In this document: positions 20,247 to 33,704 of the stretch, one piece after another
Position numbering within the stretch: the stretch's first letter is position 1
Layout: every line of letters begins with the position of its first letter
From: Piezodorus guildinii
Taxonomy: Eukaryota; Arthropoda; Insecta; Hemiptera; Pentatomidae
DNA length: 64,000 bases
Assembly (NCBI GenBank): GCA_023052935.1
Contig: CM041294.1
Location: 154,505,399-154,569,398, forward strand
Reading direction: 5' to 3'
The notes under the pieces: generated by a model
What the model was told of the DNA's origin: nothing
Database searches by the model: none
Seen by the model: only the letters and a program-made list of their open reading frames with translations
Position numbers and translations under genes: made by a program

Positions 20247-20556
20247 GGAAGGAATTAGACCGGGTGGCGGTCAGTCAATGAAACTATTTATTGTTTGCCG
20301 ACGTTTCGACCCACATTCTGCGTCATAATCAGGGCTAAAAAGATATAAAAGAAATAAAATTACAATAACATTAAAAGCCAGAAAGAATTATTTAAAATAG
20401 TCCTGAACAATTATTTAATGTTATTGTAATTGTATTTATTTTGTATCTTTTTAGCCCTGATGATGACCCACAATGAAGGTCGAAACGTCAAAGCAATAAA
20501 TAGTTGAAATTATTTAGTTGTTTCATCTACTGACCGCCACCCGGACTAATTCCTTC
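20247..20556. mobile_element. Foldback with hammerhead-like motifs in both arms
   Basis: About 310 bp with inverted arms: GGAAGGAATTAG-A-CCGGGTGGCGGTCAGT on the left and its reverse complement ending CTAATTCCTTC on the right. Each arm carries a hammerhead-like block (minus 20298-20336, plus 20454-20489). The outer words recur at 31285-31309 and, decayed, at 42110-42180, so this is a family. It is probably a derivative of Penelope-like retroelement terminal repeats. Confidence 0.65.
20454..20489 (+). ncRNA. Hammerhead ribozyme-like motif (right arm)
   Basis: It reads GCC, CTGATGA, one extra T, stem II GACC / GGTC, then GAAACGTC. The stem I partner that should follow (GGC) is AAA here, so stem I is lost. 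The opposite arm (minus strand 20298-20336) keeps GGC but has CTGATTA in place of CTGATGA. Each arm is damaged differently. Confidence 0.5.
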
Positions 20557-20945
20557 GATTTTTTTTTTTTAATCAAATATTTGTTGTGATATTGAAAACG
20601 GATATTTTGACGCGGAAACTAATAATGCATTTCCTTCGAAAACTCGCATCAGGAAGCACTGGGCGATTATTTTCAAAGTCAAAACCAACAAGTAGTTCGC
20701 GTTAATCGAGGTTTAAAATTACGGTTCTTTTTCTTTACCATTTTTATTTTTATAATGAATTACGCCACAATTCATAGGCATTATATATGTTGTGGTTTTG
20801 CACCAATTACATGTTACACTTAATCTGTATTTACAAGTGGGTTTATTAAATTAGTATAAAACATTAAGAAAAATCAATTGAAAAAATAAATAAGTAGAAC
20901 ATAAACCAGAAAATAGCATTATAGTAAAAAAAAAAAAAAATTAAA

Positions 20946-21236
20946 AACCTGTACCTCTACAACCCATGAAGCGTTTTGGGCTCAGTACATGTAGAGATTC
21001 GTACTGTTTCTAGGCCAACGCCGTGCAATGAGCTGATCGGCCGAGATCACGCTCAGCCGCCAGGTTTTTTCACCATTTTGGGTACCCACTTTAAAGAGGC
21101 TGGGTCTGCCCCAGGGGGGTCTCCATACCCCGGCTGAAATAACAGAATAAATAAGATTCCACCACAGCCGGGATTCGAATGCAGGACTACTAGACTAGTA
21201 GTAGACTAGCGCTCTACCCACAAGACCACGCCGTTC
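20946..21236 (-). mobile_element. SINE2 copy f
   Basis: Near-complete in reverse orientation: ACCTGTACCTCTACAACCC at the tail end, CACGCTCAGCCGCCAGG, then box B read as GGGATTCGAATGC and the tRNA-like head GCGCTCTACCCACAAGACC. An A run precedes it (the T-rich tail on the other strand) and a C run follows. Confidence 0.9.
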
Positions 21237-21339
21237 CCCCCCCCCCCCAAAAAAAATATATATATATTATAATAATAATAATTTCCATATTACATAATTA
21301 ATGAAGACTTATGTATTTTGTACCTTTGCGGGTGTAAAT

Positions 21340-22035
21340 AAATGAGACCGTGGAAATTTTCTAAGTGAAAATTCCAATTTTCAACGGAAGTGCATGTTTT
21401 AGGATTTTTACTAAAATCGGCTGACCGAAAGTGCTACATTATACCATGTATTTTGCACCGTTTTAAAAACGATTTTTATTGAACTTACTATTTAGATGTA
21501 AAATTTAATAGGCTTTAATATCATATATATTTCAGTCCGATTAAAATAGTCTGACAGGGCTTAAATGCTGATAGTTTAAATTTTCTTCCCCTAAAGTAGC
21601 TTTAATTTTGTAGTAACGAAAAAATTTGACCATATCATCTTGTTAACATTTAAAAATAACAGGTGAACAAGTATGTTGAATGAATTCGATATCCAAATAA
21701 AGGAGAAACGAGCGAAAAATATTGTTTATGCAATTTTTGTGTTTTTGAACATAAGAACATTAATATAGATGTATAAAATACCGCTGAAAAGCTAGAGATT
21801 TTAGAAAAAAATATAATCTTATACACTTATACACACACTACAATAAAACTAACTGATTGTTGTAGATAACAATATAATAGATAATTAACCAAACACATGT
21901 TTTTATGGAAACCTAATTTAATTAATTCGTTGACTTCTTTTTATACCGAAAAAGTTTATTTACAAGTTCTTCAAATGATTTTAAGAAGAGAGATTAGTAA
22001 AAGCCGTGTGTTACGAACACCAGATTTTTTTCCCC
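21340..22035 (-). repeat. R3 copy, minus orientation
   Basis: It runs from R3 words near ACGGAAGTGCATGTTTTAGG to AAAGCCGTGTGTTACGAACA, the family's other boundary (elsewhere CACACGACTTTCACTTACC in reverse). No frame of note. Confidence 0.7.
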
Positions 22036-23162
22036 AATGGCTGATCGCTATTGGGAGAATAAGAAAAAATTAAAGATCCTCATTCATATGAAATGACAAC
22101 ATTTCTTTTAATGAATTTCCGGTCTTTTATGTATTACGTTTTTCCAGACCTTTCCACTGGAACGATAATCATACTTATATCGGTTTCAAAGGATGTATAA
22201 AAGACAAAAATATTTTCACAAAAAATAATTTACTAAATTAAACAAAGTTAATGTTTTGTTTTTTTAAATAGGTCAAATGGTTTATATGTTAAGAACCTTC
22301 TATATAAACAAATAAATATAAAATACAGTTTTGCTATCTGTCGGTCCCAAATGATTTAAAAATTCGGCACAAGGCTCACAAAAGTGGGACTGTCCCGAAA
22401 AATTCGGAATAGATGGACATCTTAATTAGGAACAAGGATGACACCTCATCTCACTTTTTTCTCTTTTTTTCTCTAAAAAAAAAAAAAAAAAAACTGACAA
22501 TTTGTCAACTCGGTGATCCAAAATAACCGGTACAAAAATAGAGTACAAGGTAAATTTTTCAACAATATCTCATTATAGAAGGAACTTAAAAGAACTAAGC
22601 TTACTATTAGACCATTTTCTCCAGTTTTCATTTCATTAAAACTAATATATTTTATTAAATAATCATATATTATCTTAGCTTATCAATACAAGCAACATTT
22701 AAATAAAATATATTTCAAAACATCAAGTTGTTGATATCAATCAATCTTTAATGTTCTAAGAAAAGCCGTTAATGCTCATTAAATCATTTCTAAGAAACGA
22801 GAGTTTTCAAAGTTGATAGTGAATTCTGGTTAAAGTACGCTATGTTCAACAGGTCTTTGTTGACAAATTAAAACAATTGTCAAAAAATAAATAAAACAAA
22901 TAAATGCAGAAAAATATAATTTTTACAAATATTTTATGGCAATTTTTCAAGTATTGGAATGAAATCAAGTGTAATAAGATTCCATAATTGTTGAAGACGA
23001 ATATAAAAACGATTCTTTGTAATAATCAATAATAATAATCAATTTATCAACTATGAGTTAATACTGAGAAAAAATTTAAATGTATGTAGCAGAAAGAGTG
23101 AGGTGAATAAGGTAGAATTATACATTAATTTTCTAAAAATAAATAAATTAAACATGATTAGG

Positions 23163-23196
<34 letters not shown>

Positions 23197-24480
23197 TTAT
23201 AAGTGCGTGTACAGTCGTCTTATTTTATCAAATTAATACGCACCGGATGTCCTTGTGGTACCTAATTTAAATTAAAATGTAGCAAATTTATTCAAGTGTG
23301 GTTAAATCTACATTAAACATGTTTGTTTTTTTATATGTGATTAAATTACAAATGAAATACTAAAAATTAGGGTTTAGCAAATTTATGTCAAACAAACAAA
23401 TGTAAATAAGTGGTATATAACTGAATTCTAAAAATACCAACACGTTTTATATATAGGCAGTCATAACGGTGATAAAAAAAAAGAAAAAGGAAACTGAGGA
23501 AAAACGAAATCCGAAAAGGAATGTTGAACACCTTCAGAGCAAGGTAGCACAGAGAACTCAAGGGCAAAAGAAATATTCCAGAATTGGAAAAAAAAAGTTT
23601 CTCAATACCTGTGTACAAACACATGTTAATAAATGTGTTGGGTTAATGTTTGTGTACACTTGTGTACAAGGACGGAGCGAGGAGGATTATTGTACCCGGC
23701 TAGAGGGCTTTGCTCCCTAGACGTTCATTGATAACGGCTGATAAACGTACACGGTTCTCTAACGTTCTCTGCTACAATCAAACCTTATTACCTTTCGGCA
23801 GAAAGTTAACGTTAACATGATCATTATCGTGTCTTCTCAATCATTATGTAAAGGTAAACTGGGTCACTTGTGCAAGGCTCCTTCGTGTGGCCCACTTTTG
23901 GGCCGAAAATCAATTCCATGCCCCTTTATAGAGCTCCTAACGGGACTTTTAATACACTAAATCCTAAAATATTACTAATCTACATCTATATTTACAGTTT
24001 CATTCGAGACAGGGGTAACCGGGTGCAAAATGAATGAGCTGATAACAACTGATAATAATGCTCGTTTATTTAACAATAATTTAGGCCGATAATCAACGTT
24101 TAATTCATAATTCATCTATTATATTAGTACAATAACAAATTATAATTACAGAACAACTTATAATTAATCATAATCCATCAAACTTTAAAATGAATACCAC
24201 TATTAGTTTTATAAATTAATTCAAATTATCCACTGATAAAATGATACTTTACTCACCACTTGTCCTGAAGAATCTCCCATTTTTTCCAAAAATATAAACA
24301 GCTAACAAATAATTTCCATTTAAAACACAAAACGAAAGACAGGGCGAGACATTCCCCAGATCATAGTCCCATTTTACTGCTGTAAATTCAAGGGAGACCA
24401 CTGAAGACTAAATCTAGAGCTTCCTGCTTCTGACAACAGAGAGCTGCACGGATATTTAGAATCGACATTCATTTATTGTA
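22036..24480. other. AT-rich anonymous DNA
   Basis: Includes a poly(A) run at 23163-23193 and another at about 22477-22494. A 78-codon frame near 23400-23720 shows no recognisable domain. No gene supported. Confidence 0.5.
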
Positions 24481-27400
24481 TATTCAAATAACAAATTACG
24501 ATTTTCAGTACGTTTCATTATAGTTATTACATAAAATAATAAATACTTAATATATTTAAGTTGAATACTATGAAATAAACTGTAAAATTCAAATAATTTC
24601 TTTTAACCTACATAACCTTCATTAATGACGATTTTCTATTTTAAGTACTTATATTTGTAAAATTAAAACCTTCTAAAAGTTTCAGTATTTTTTTTTTAGT
24701 TTTCACTAAAGAGCCATTGTTACTTGATAAAATATATCAAAATTTTGACGTATCAAACATATGACTGTAATAGTGTCCATGGTTGCCGTAAAATATCAGT
24801 TGATGTGTTTATAGTGTTTTTAAGATTAGGTAATGTTATTGTTTTTAGTCGGTTTACAGTGATATCGCGAAGGAAATCCTTTATGGTGAGTTTGTTAATT
24901 AAATTTTGTAAGTCCGAGATTTGTTTTGTTGTCAAAATGTAAACTGACCGCACCCACGCAATCAGTATATTAAGATATGATTAATAGTAATTTACACAAT
25001 CTATTTTTGTTTGATATTGTTTCTAAGAAAACGCGGGTTTTTCTATTATCTTGTGGACTTCAACTGAACCTGTAACTTCATCCATGTCTGTTTATTTTCT
25101 GCTCAATATTAAGGTGAATTTTTTTGTTAACTATTTTACAGATTTCATTAATATTTTAGTTTTTTATTCAAATAAGTGTTCTGTTAATCTGACCAATCAT
25201 CAGAAAAGTTATTCTTTATTTTTTCATTTTGTTGTCATAACCTTACTTCTAATTTTTGGTTCATTATCTAGTTCATCATTCTTATCCATCTGATACTAGT
25301 GTTCTCAGTTTTTAACCTGTAACAACTCCTAAGCTTTGTATAATTATTGTTTTGTGAGGTGTCTTGCAAGATTTTAAAGCCATTGTTGTATATTGATCAA
25401 TTAATTTAACCAACATTGTTAGGTACTCACTAATCTCAGTAATGAATTTCGCAATACTTGGAAGCGTAATACATAAGTATTTCTGGTCTTCACAAGAAAC
25501 TCGTGCCCAATTTTTATTTAATTTTGGGTCGTTTGCATTCATAATATTTTGTTTATTGGTTTCTACTGGAGGAATCTCTCATTTTTTTGTGAAACTGATT
25601 CTATTTACTTCGAAAAAAAGTCCTGTTGGCTGTTATAGTTTAGTAGTCAAGCATTTTACTATTGTAACCTTCCACCTACAGTCAATAATGAAGTTGTTTT
25701 TAAAGTGCCTTAAATGTTTGTTTTTGCTGTTCCATTTCAGTTTTTATTAATTTTTTAAAACATATTTTAACAGTATGTATTGTAACAGGTGGTTATTCAT
25801 TGAATAGAAACTATTGATTCTCAGTTTTATCGTTTGTTTTTATTTGTATTCGAATGAGTGGGTTCATTTTATGTTGATGCAATGTGATTTAAGACTAATA
25901 TACAAGTAATAAATTGTGCTTTAACTTAAATTGTCATTCATTATTACTATTTCTGTTTGGTTCTTAAATACGGACAATGAAAGTAGGCATTGATAAAATG
26001 AGGATAGCATTAAATAGATTTTTTTTTTCCCAGTTCAGAATTATTTATTAGATGTTAGCTCTAGATTTATTCTCTTTTTCTTAGCTGTTCATTTGTCTTG
26101 TTTTTATTACCTGTTTTCTTAAACAGATTTTGTCATAAGGTTGAATGAGGTATTTGTTTATGTTTTTAGGGAACTAACTTCAAATGACTCTCACAGGAGA
26201 AAATTGCTACAAGTAGCATTATACAATTTTCTTGTATGGTATTGAGAAAATATAATTGAATCTGAGTAATCGTTAATATGTCTGTAGTGAAAAACTATAA
26301 TTTGGAAGTTAAGAATGATTGAATTTTCTGCATGGTCTTGGAGATTTATCGATCTTGAAAATTTACAATTCTTAAAAAGTTTTTTTAAGATTCTTGACTT
26401 TTTTACTCATGATTTCAGATATTTTTCTTGAATGCTGATATGTTTAAAACTGTTGCTGTGCTATAAAATGTCTTTCATTTCAGATGCAGTTAATATTTTG
26501 ATTTATAAATAAAAATTATATCCATTACTGAATTATTTATTCCTTTATGTGGTACCAGTCTTGAAGTGAGAAGCATATTAGTTACGTATTATGTGATAAG
26601 CATATGGTTATCTAGCAGATTTTTATCTTATAGCTGGTTCTTGAACATAAAATGACCATTTTATCGAAACATTAAGAAATGAACAGATGCTTTATTCAAA
26701 TATCGTACCAATAAAATTTTTGTTTGGATTTTTAAAGATTATTGTTACTGTTTTATTTTTATTGAGTGCATAATTAAAGAAATTTCGCTGATATGACCCG
26801 ATGGGTTGATTAGATCATATAAAAATTTAAGAATAAGCATCATAATCTTTGTTTATTACTTATATGAAGCTAATAAATTTAACAGTGTATTATTATTTAA
26901 GAACCTTAAATGAAAAACATCTTTAAGATGTTTTAAGCAGATTAAAATAGATTTATAAGTAATATCTTGTCAGAAACTTATTTTCCGATTTATATAATTA
27001 ATATTATAAGAGTTTTTATTTTATTAATCATTTATGTTGTTAAGATAATATCTATTACTCTTTAACTTCTATAATCTGTTTTTTACTCTATTCTTATACT
27101 AATGAGTGTATTGGCCGAGTATGTAGAGCGTTAACTTTTTCATAATCTGCTACCATTTTCATATAATTGCTTATTCCTCCTGGTAAAGATACAATCTCGA
27201 TACATAACGATAGGAGGTGGCCAATATTACTTAAATAATATTATATGCATTTAAGCAATTGGTAACTAACGTTGTATCATTATTTATGACTAATGGCTTA
27301 AATTTCAAACTTTGAAAGAGAATTATAAGAGGTATCAAACCATTAAGGTGATGAGTGTTCAAAATCATACCTAAGCTATGGAATAAGTCAGCGATTACTC

Positions 27401-27498
27401 TGTGGGATTTCCATGTATTAAACTTTAACAATATATAATAAAATGATACCAATAAGGATAAATAAATAAAGCGTAATTATAAATTATTTTTATTAAGT
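24481..27498. other. AT-rich, repeat-poor stretch
   Basis: No transposon, SINE or coding pattern recognised over 3 kb. Short frames (for example 25442-25750) are Phe/Leu-rich translations of T-rich DNA. It could be intron or intergenic sequence. Confidence 0.5.
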
Positions 27499-27718
27499 TT
27501 GTTTGTTTATTTATTTAACGTCACTTTATGCTACTGTGGTAATCGGACGATGCTATAGTGGGAGTCCTAAATTTTTCCTATCCAGATTTTATTAGGATAG
27601 GGATCTTTAACGAGTACCTAACATAGTACAGGCTCATGACCACTTTTTATATCCCCTCCGAAAGGACGGAATAATAAGGATTTTTTACTCTATTAAAAAA
27701 TCCTAGGGCACCTGCGGT
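27499..27718 (-). mobile_element. SINE1 copy, 5'-truncated
   Basis: Reverse orientation with the full body from the TTTGTTTATTTATTTAACG tail to CCTAGGGCACCTGCGG. It ends before box B. CCCCTCCGAAAGGACGG carries one extra A in the hairpin. Confidence 0.9.
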
Positions 27719-28728
27719 TTTTTTCTGAAGCTAAACAAAACATCTCTTCAAATCTAAATTCAATAATTTCAATCACTGTTATGATAACACCTTCATGAAG
27801 CTTGCTTAATTATATTTAATGTTCGCTTACATTCGCTCCTATTAACATCAAATTTGTGAAAAAGCTTCGATACTTCTTTTATAGGAAAACAATTTTTGAA
27901 GAGTTGGTGGTGTTGAAATTTAATGTTTGTAATATGTAATTAATTTTCTGTTGTTATATCCTTTGTGATTGATTAATTCTAAAATTGTATTTATTAGTCA
28001 ATCTGACTTCCAATACTATTTCTTATTTTTCTCGTAAGTTTTTTTTTTATACTATCACAATTGACTGTTTTATATGACTATTTTAACTTCCTGTGCCGCA
28101 CAGTTTTAATTGCATGAAACGTCTACTAGAAAAGGATCGAAATTACCTTTAACTTTATTGTTAGAAACAACTTTAAAAGTTTACTGGTGCAAGTATCACA
28201 TTTTTGTACTGTTCTCTCCTCTCGGTACTCTTTCATTTTATTTACAAAGTAATTTTTACACTTATGTAAATGTTAGTTTGGTCAACTTACTTCCATGGTT
28301 ACTTGCAAGTTCTCTTAGGAATTTATATATGATTACTGCTTCATTGATATGGGTCATAACATGATGTTATCATGTCTAAGATCATCCTCTTCGAGTGGTT
28401 TATTCAACAGACTCTGCAGTTTTATTTAGGATAATAGATATGTTTTATTAATCTTGTATTAATAGTTAATGTCGACAATTAATTCAGAATTTGAGCCTAT
28501 ATTAGACACATACTGTTTCTTCAAAAAGAAAAAAAAAAAGTTTGTTTACTTACATTGATATGTTGAAAAAATATATCTATTTATTTTTCATGTGTTATTC
28601 AGCACTACGTTTTCTTTCATTTATTTTTGAAAGTATCCAAATATTTTAGAACAAATGTACAATGATATTGAGACACATATCTGTTTACTTGATGTTAAAT
28701 CTGGACTTAATGACAATTGAATAAATTC
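27719..28728. other. AT-rich anonymous DNA
   Basis: No feature supported. An A run lies at 28530-28541. Confidence 0.45.
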
Positions 28729-28970
28729 TTTGCCAAAGGTCACGGGTTCAAACCCGCAGGTAGTCCTAGGATTTTTAATGGGAGTAAAAATCCTTAGTTA
28801 TGCCGTCCTTCGGAGGTGACGTTAAAAGGTGGTCCCGAGCCTGTTCGATGTCAGGTACTCGTTAAAGATCCCTATCCTAATAAAACCTGGATAGGCAAAA
28901 TTTAGGACTCCCACTGTAGCATCATCAATTAGCCATAGTAGAATAAAGTGATGTTAAATTAATAAACAGT
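28729..28970 (+). mobile_element. SINE1 copy with box B
   Basis: It starts in the tRNA-like head: GCCAAAGGTCACGGGTTCAAACCCGCAGG contains a box B-like GGGTTCAAACCC. The body follows (GTCCTTCGGAGGTGACG, GATCCCTATCCTAATAAAACC, GACTCCCACTGTAGCATC) and it ends in an A-rich tail, TTAAATTAATAAACA. Box A is absent, so it is 5'-truncated. Confidence 0.9.
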
Positions 28971-31080
28971 TGTAACACAATAAATTATTTTATTTGGATA
29001 GGTTAATGTTTGAAAGTATGTTATAAAAAAAAAAAAAAAAACTTGTATTAGACTAGACTATAGAGCAGTATTTATAAGATGATTTCTTTTCTTTGCTTTT
29101 TCTTCTTTCACACCATGTTTCTCTAACTTTAACTGGAATTTGTTTAAGGTTAGTTAATATTCTGCAGTTGTTTACGGTCCGTCGCCTTTCGTTATTCGCC
29201 AAGGTCAAAAAACAGTTATTTTTCAACTGTAAATTTACATGTGCAATATTTCTCAGTATATTTCTCTGTCTTAATTTATAGTTAAAATTTCTGATGAAAA
29301 TGATTTTCGATATGATGATAATTAAAAGAAAATGTAAATAAAATTTACTCTGCCTTGTTCTTAACTTCCTTCTTTTAGATCTTCTACCTAAATTTAGTCT
29401 ATTAAGTCTTTTATACTTAAGTGGTTATTTTCAATTTATTATGTAGTTTTTGCATAATAAGTCCACAACCTTAGAAGACTTATTATTTGCCATCTTGAGC
29501 TCTAGTATTACGATTCGGTCTTTCCAAAAACTTCTACGTTTACAGCTGATTTTTTTGAGTTTCAAATGTACAATATAGTCAGAGAACATGGAGGAAGCAG
29601 AGACCACATGCTTAATGAAATGTGATGTGAATATGATTTTATCTTCTTATGATTCAAAATCTATGGTTTGGAAATCATTGAATTTTAAACTGAAAAAAAT
29701 GTTGATAAAACTGCAAAGCAGATCTGGCCCTCATATCGTAACCTGGTTCATCTCTTGAAGAATTTCGCTTGTTTTATAAAAATTTGTTCAATATGTTTGC
29801 AATGTTTTCTTTTAAGATAAATGATCATTTTTTACTTTTTGGGTCTTTGCCAAGGTTTTTCGATCAGTATTTTTACTTTATCTATTTTTGAGGATGTAAT
29901 TGAACGTATAAATTTTAATGTAATTGTGATGATTTAGTGTGTTGAGTTTAGTCGGTTTATTTATTGCATTGTTTAAGGAAATGACTTTTATTTAATAAAT
30001 AAACTAGTAGTTAATAAAAATAACTTATGAACATAGAAGCTTTCTTGTATTTAAGAATATTATGTTGATGTGCTTCTGTATTGCTTTAAACCCGTTTCAT
30101 ACATATATAGTGGTGGCTCATGAACCTTAGTGTAAACAATTGTTTTTTCTGTTGTGGCTGTATGTTTATGATTTCAGAGATGTGTACCAATTTTCGTAAG
30201 GCTGTATTATTCTCAAATAAATTAATGTTTAGTAACATATAGGCTGTAATTATTTTCTTTTAGGAGTAAAATAGTTTTATTGATTATAAAAAACTTTTTC
30301 AGTTATTATTTTTAAAATGTATTGATTATATAATTGGGAGTATTCTTATCCATCAATGCCCAGTTCCTTTGGCTCACTTAATACTTTAATAGATTCGACT
30401 TTTTTATTCTATTTTATACAGAATTTTATTTATTAAAAATTTTTTTTTCATAAAAACATTTTAAAAATAAGTTATAGAAAGTATACTAAGTCAAAAATAG
30501 CAATTATAATTGCCATTATTTTTTTCTTATAAGTAATTTTTCAAACTAAACTGTCATTTATTTTCTTTCCAAAGTTTGATAGTGTATAGATTTATTTTCT
30601 GTTTTAGGATGATCTTAAAAAATAATAAATGTAATTTTTTTAGGACTTGTCGTTAATTATCTTTTTGTTTATATTTTTGATAGTTTTTAATGTCTTGAAT
30701 AGCCTCTTTCTGCTTGAATAAATTCAATCTTTTGATATTGTAAGGCGTTTATTTATTGATTTTATGAGTATTACTTTAGAAATTTACCAATTATTTCTTT
30801 TGTTTATTCATTAATCCCCAATATACTCTAATATTCAGTTTTTTTAAATTTTAATCGAATTTCCATCACTGATGATATAAATTCGTATACAGAAAAATAT
30901 TATACTGAAATAGATTATCGATTTAGAAATAACACTTTATTTCATTTTCTGTTTATTAGATATTTATACTCTACTGTAAAATTAAGTATTTAATAAAAAA
31001 AATATTACATTTATGGATTGAGTTTTTTTGAAGGGGGCTAATAAATGGCAAGATGGGTCCATCTGTCATGAATATGGAGA
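28971..31080. other. AT-rich anonymous DNA
   Basis: Poly(A) at about 29026-29040. No coding region, repeat family or RNA gene supported. Confidence 0.5.
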
Positions 31081-31118
31081 AATATATATATATATATATA
31101 GTAGTAATAATAATACAT

Positions 31119-31309
31119 TAAATGAAACAACTAAATAGTTTCAACTATTTATTATTTGCCAACGTTTCCATTCTATTAGCTAGTTTCCATTCTCCCACCA
31201 TGCGCCCTGATGATGACCCACAAAGGGGGTCGAAACGTTGGCAAATAATAAATAGTTGAAACTATTTAGTTGTTTCATTTAATGACCGCCACCCGGACTA
31301 ATTCCTTCC
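31119..31309. mobile_element. Foldback with hammerhead motif in its loop
   Basis: Two perfect 50-bp inverted arms (31119-31168 and 31232-31281) flank a 63-bp loop that holds the CTGATGA core and stem II. The right side continues with GACCGCCACCCGGACTAATTC, matching the foldback at 20247-20556. TA repeats flank it on both sides. Confidence 0.8.
31204..31241 (+). ncRNA. Hammerhead ribozyme-like motif
   Basis: It reads GCC, CTGATGA, an extra T, stem II GACCC...GGGTC, then GAAAC, GTT (cleavage-site U) and GGC. Stem I (GCC/GGC), the invariant core CUGANGA and GAAA, and the self-complementary ACGU of stem III all fit the minimal, dimer-type hammerhead described for Penelope-like elements. The one extra base before stem II is seen in all copies in this window. 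Confidence 0.6.
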
Positions 31310-31314
31310 AGTTA

Positions 31315-31323
31315 TTATATATA

Positions 31324-31360
<37 letters not shown>
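31315..31360. repeat. (TA)n microsatellite
   Basis: Alternating TA with one AATA interruption, directly beside the foldback. A shorter TA run lies at 31082-31100. Confidence 0.95.
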
Positions 31361-31362
<2 letters not shown>

Positions 31363-31474
31363 TGTACATCTGTTGTATATTACTACTTACCATGTAGTAA
31401 GTTTGTTTATGAGTGGTGCATAGATATAGTTTAATATGTTTAAGTAAATTTAACGTGTGGGGTTCACATGCATA

Positions 31475-31672
31475 CTGGCTAGCATTACAGTACTATGCCC
31501 TAGGTCACGAAAACGTAAAAAAGTGGTCCCAGGCCTGTGCGAGGTCAGATAATTGTTAAAGATCCCTATCCTAATTGAACCTGGATAGGCAAAATTTAGG
31601 ACTCTCACTGTAGTATTGTCCGATTAGCAACGGTAAGCATAAAGTGATGTTAAATAAATGAACAAATAAATT
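31475..31672 (+). mobile_element. SINE1 copy with internal deletion
   Basis: Head CTGGCTAGCATTACAG (box A region) and CCTAGGTCACG are joined to GTGGTCCCAGGCCTGTGCG, so the hairpin-bearing middle is deleted. It then runs normally to the TTAAATAAATGAACAAATAAA tail (read in two parts). Confidence 0.85.
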
Positions 31673-33667
31673 TAATATATTTGTCCCGAGATAGGTTAAT
31701 GGTCTTTGTTTATTAAAAATAGCTATCTTGTTGTTTCTACTAATTTATCTAGAATGGTTTTTATTTAAATATTTTACTAGTATTATTTGTCATTAGTTCT
31801 TGTTGGTTCAACTTTGAAATTATTTTTTGGTCTTATCTGTAATTAATTTTTTTATTTAATATTCATTATCCACGTTAATAGCACGCAATATTGATTGAAA
31901 TAAATTAGCTTAGAATAATAAAAATAAGTTATAAAATAAACTGCTTGAATCCAGAATGTTGATACCTTAAATCTGTTGAACTGTTTGATAGCAATTTTAC
32001 TATAGTTTTATCCATCGTTCTAAATTGATATACAGCTAAATTTTTTTAAACACTATCTATTTTCACATACTGACCCTCCTTTACTAATTAAGATTTCTCT
32101 TAAAAAATAATTATTTATTCAGCGGGATTCAAAAAAATAAATAAACATTTTTAATTAGAGTTTGGAAAGAAAATTGGCTGAGATATAGAACTATGTGTTA
32201 GTGAAGCAACAATAAATTATATTTGTTTGGCCAGCCCAGTCGTTATATGCTAAACGTTCTATTATGAGTTTAATATCTTATTATTTAAGATAGTAGTATA
32301 TTTTACTGGGAAAATCTTATTTTTTAAATGATTTATCTAAATTTTTATTTATTTATTTTTTTTAATATAAAAATAATTTTGACTTAGATTGCTAGAGAAT
32401 AAAATTAAAATTAGAGAGAGAACCTTTTGAATTTGTAAATAAAATAATGATGAGAAAAATAATTATTAAATGTTTTTAATTATAGCATTAATATTCTTTG
32501 ATGAAAGTTATCATAAGTTACCAAAAATGATGTTCTACAATTTTATTATTCCTTGATTCATTTCAGACATTAAACTCCTTATGTCAGAAGTTTTTCGCGT
32601 TACTTAACAAAACTTGTTATTACTTTTTAATACTTATTTGTAATTTTGTCCAAAAGATAAAAGTTAGGTTTATTATTATTTAATGTTAAGTATATGAACA
32701 TCTCATGTTTTGAAAGTCTGTTGATAATTATATAAAGAAGAGATTTATAAATACAAATTAATATGTAATCTTTAAAAAAAATTAAGATATAATTATTTTC
32801 CAACTCTTTTTTAACCATCATTTGATAAAATATCTTGTATTTATTTTGTAAAATTCACAATCTGATATTATGATTTAATCATTAATAATTAAATAATTTA
32901 AATAATACTTTTAATAATTTAATAGATTAAATCTATATCTAATGCTGCTTTGTTTGCAGCCTTAATAAGCACTTACTTAAAATAGTTTGATGATTTCACC
33001 TTTTAAATGTTACTTTAGATGTTTGATGTAAGATGGAGGAAAGGTATTAAATATTTATTCATTTTATTATTTAAATAATATTATTAAAAATCGATAACTG
33101 ATTTTTTATTATTAGAACACTGTTTAGTTTGTGTGATATGGCATGAAACTAGTGATTGATGGAAAGTTAACAACTTTAAAAATTTAATAATTATCATCCA
33201 AATATTAATATCCGAATAGAATTTTCAATTTTGTTTTTATTATTGATCTTCCGACATGGTTTGATAATGTTGAATGGTATAACTGTTTTAAATTTTCTCT
33301 ATCATTTTGATGAGTCAGTATTAATTACGTTTAATGGTTACTGTATATCGCAATAAATACGATTATTTACTTATTAATTATATTTTATATTCTTAATATA
33401 TACTTGTGTAATTAATAAAATATGAAATTGTATAGATTGTTAAAAACACGGAGGAATTACATAATCATACTGATAAATAATTGTATAAATAAAATATCTA
33501 AAAATTAGGACAACATAATCTTAATTAACTTAGAAGCTAGTTCAATATTTTATTTTTGTTTTTAACATATTTAGAATATTTCTTATATAAGTACTTTTGG
33601 ATGACAAAATTATTATTTTACATAGTATTTACATGTTTGGCTAATATAATGATCATGTTTTGATATA

Positions 33668-33704
<37 letters not shown>

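Noticed and set aside
25051..25750. Phe/Leu-rich frames suggesting membrane proteins
   Set aside because: T-rich DNA gives such frames by chance; no start context, domain or splice structure supports them.
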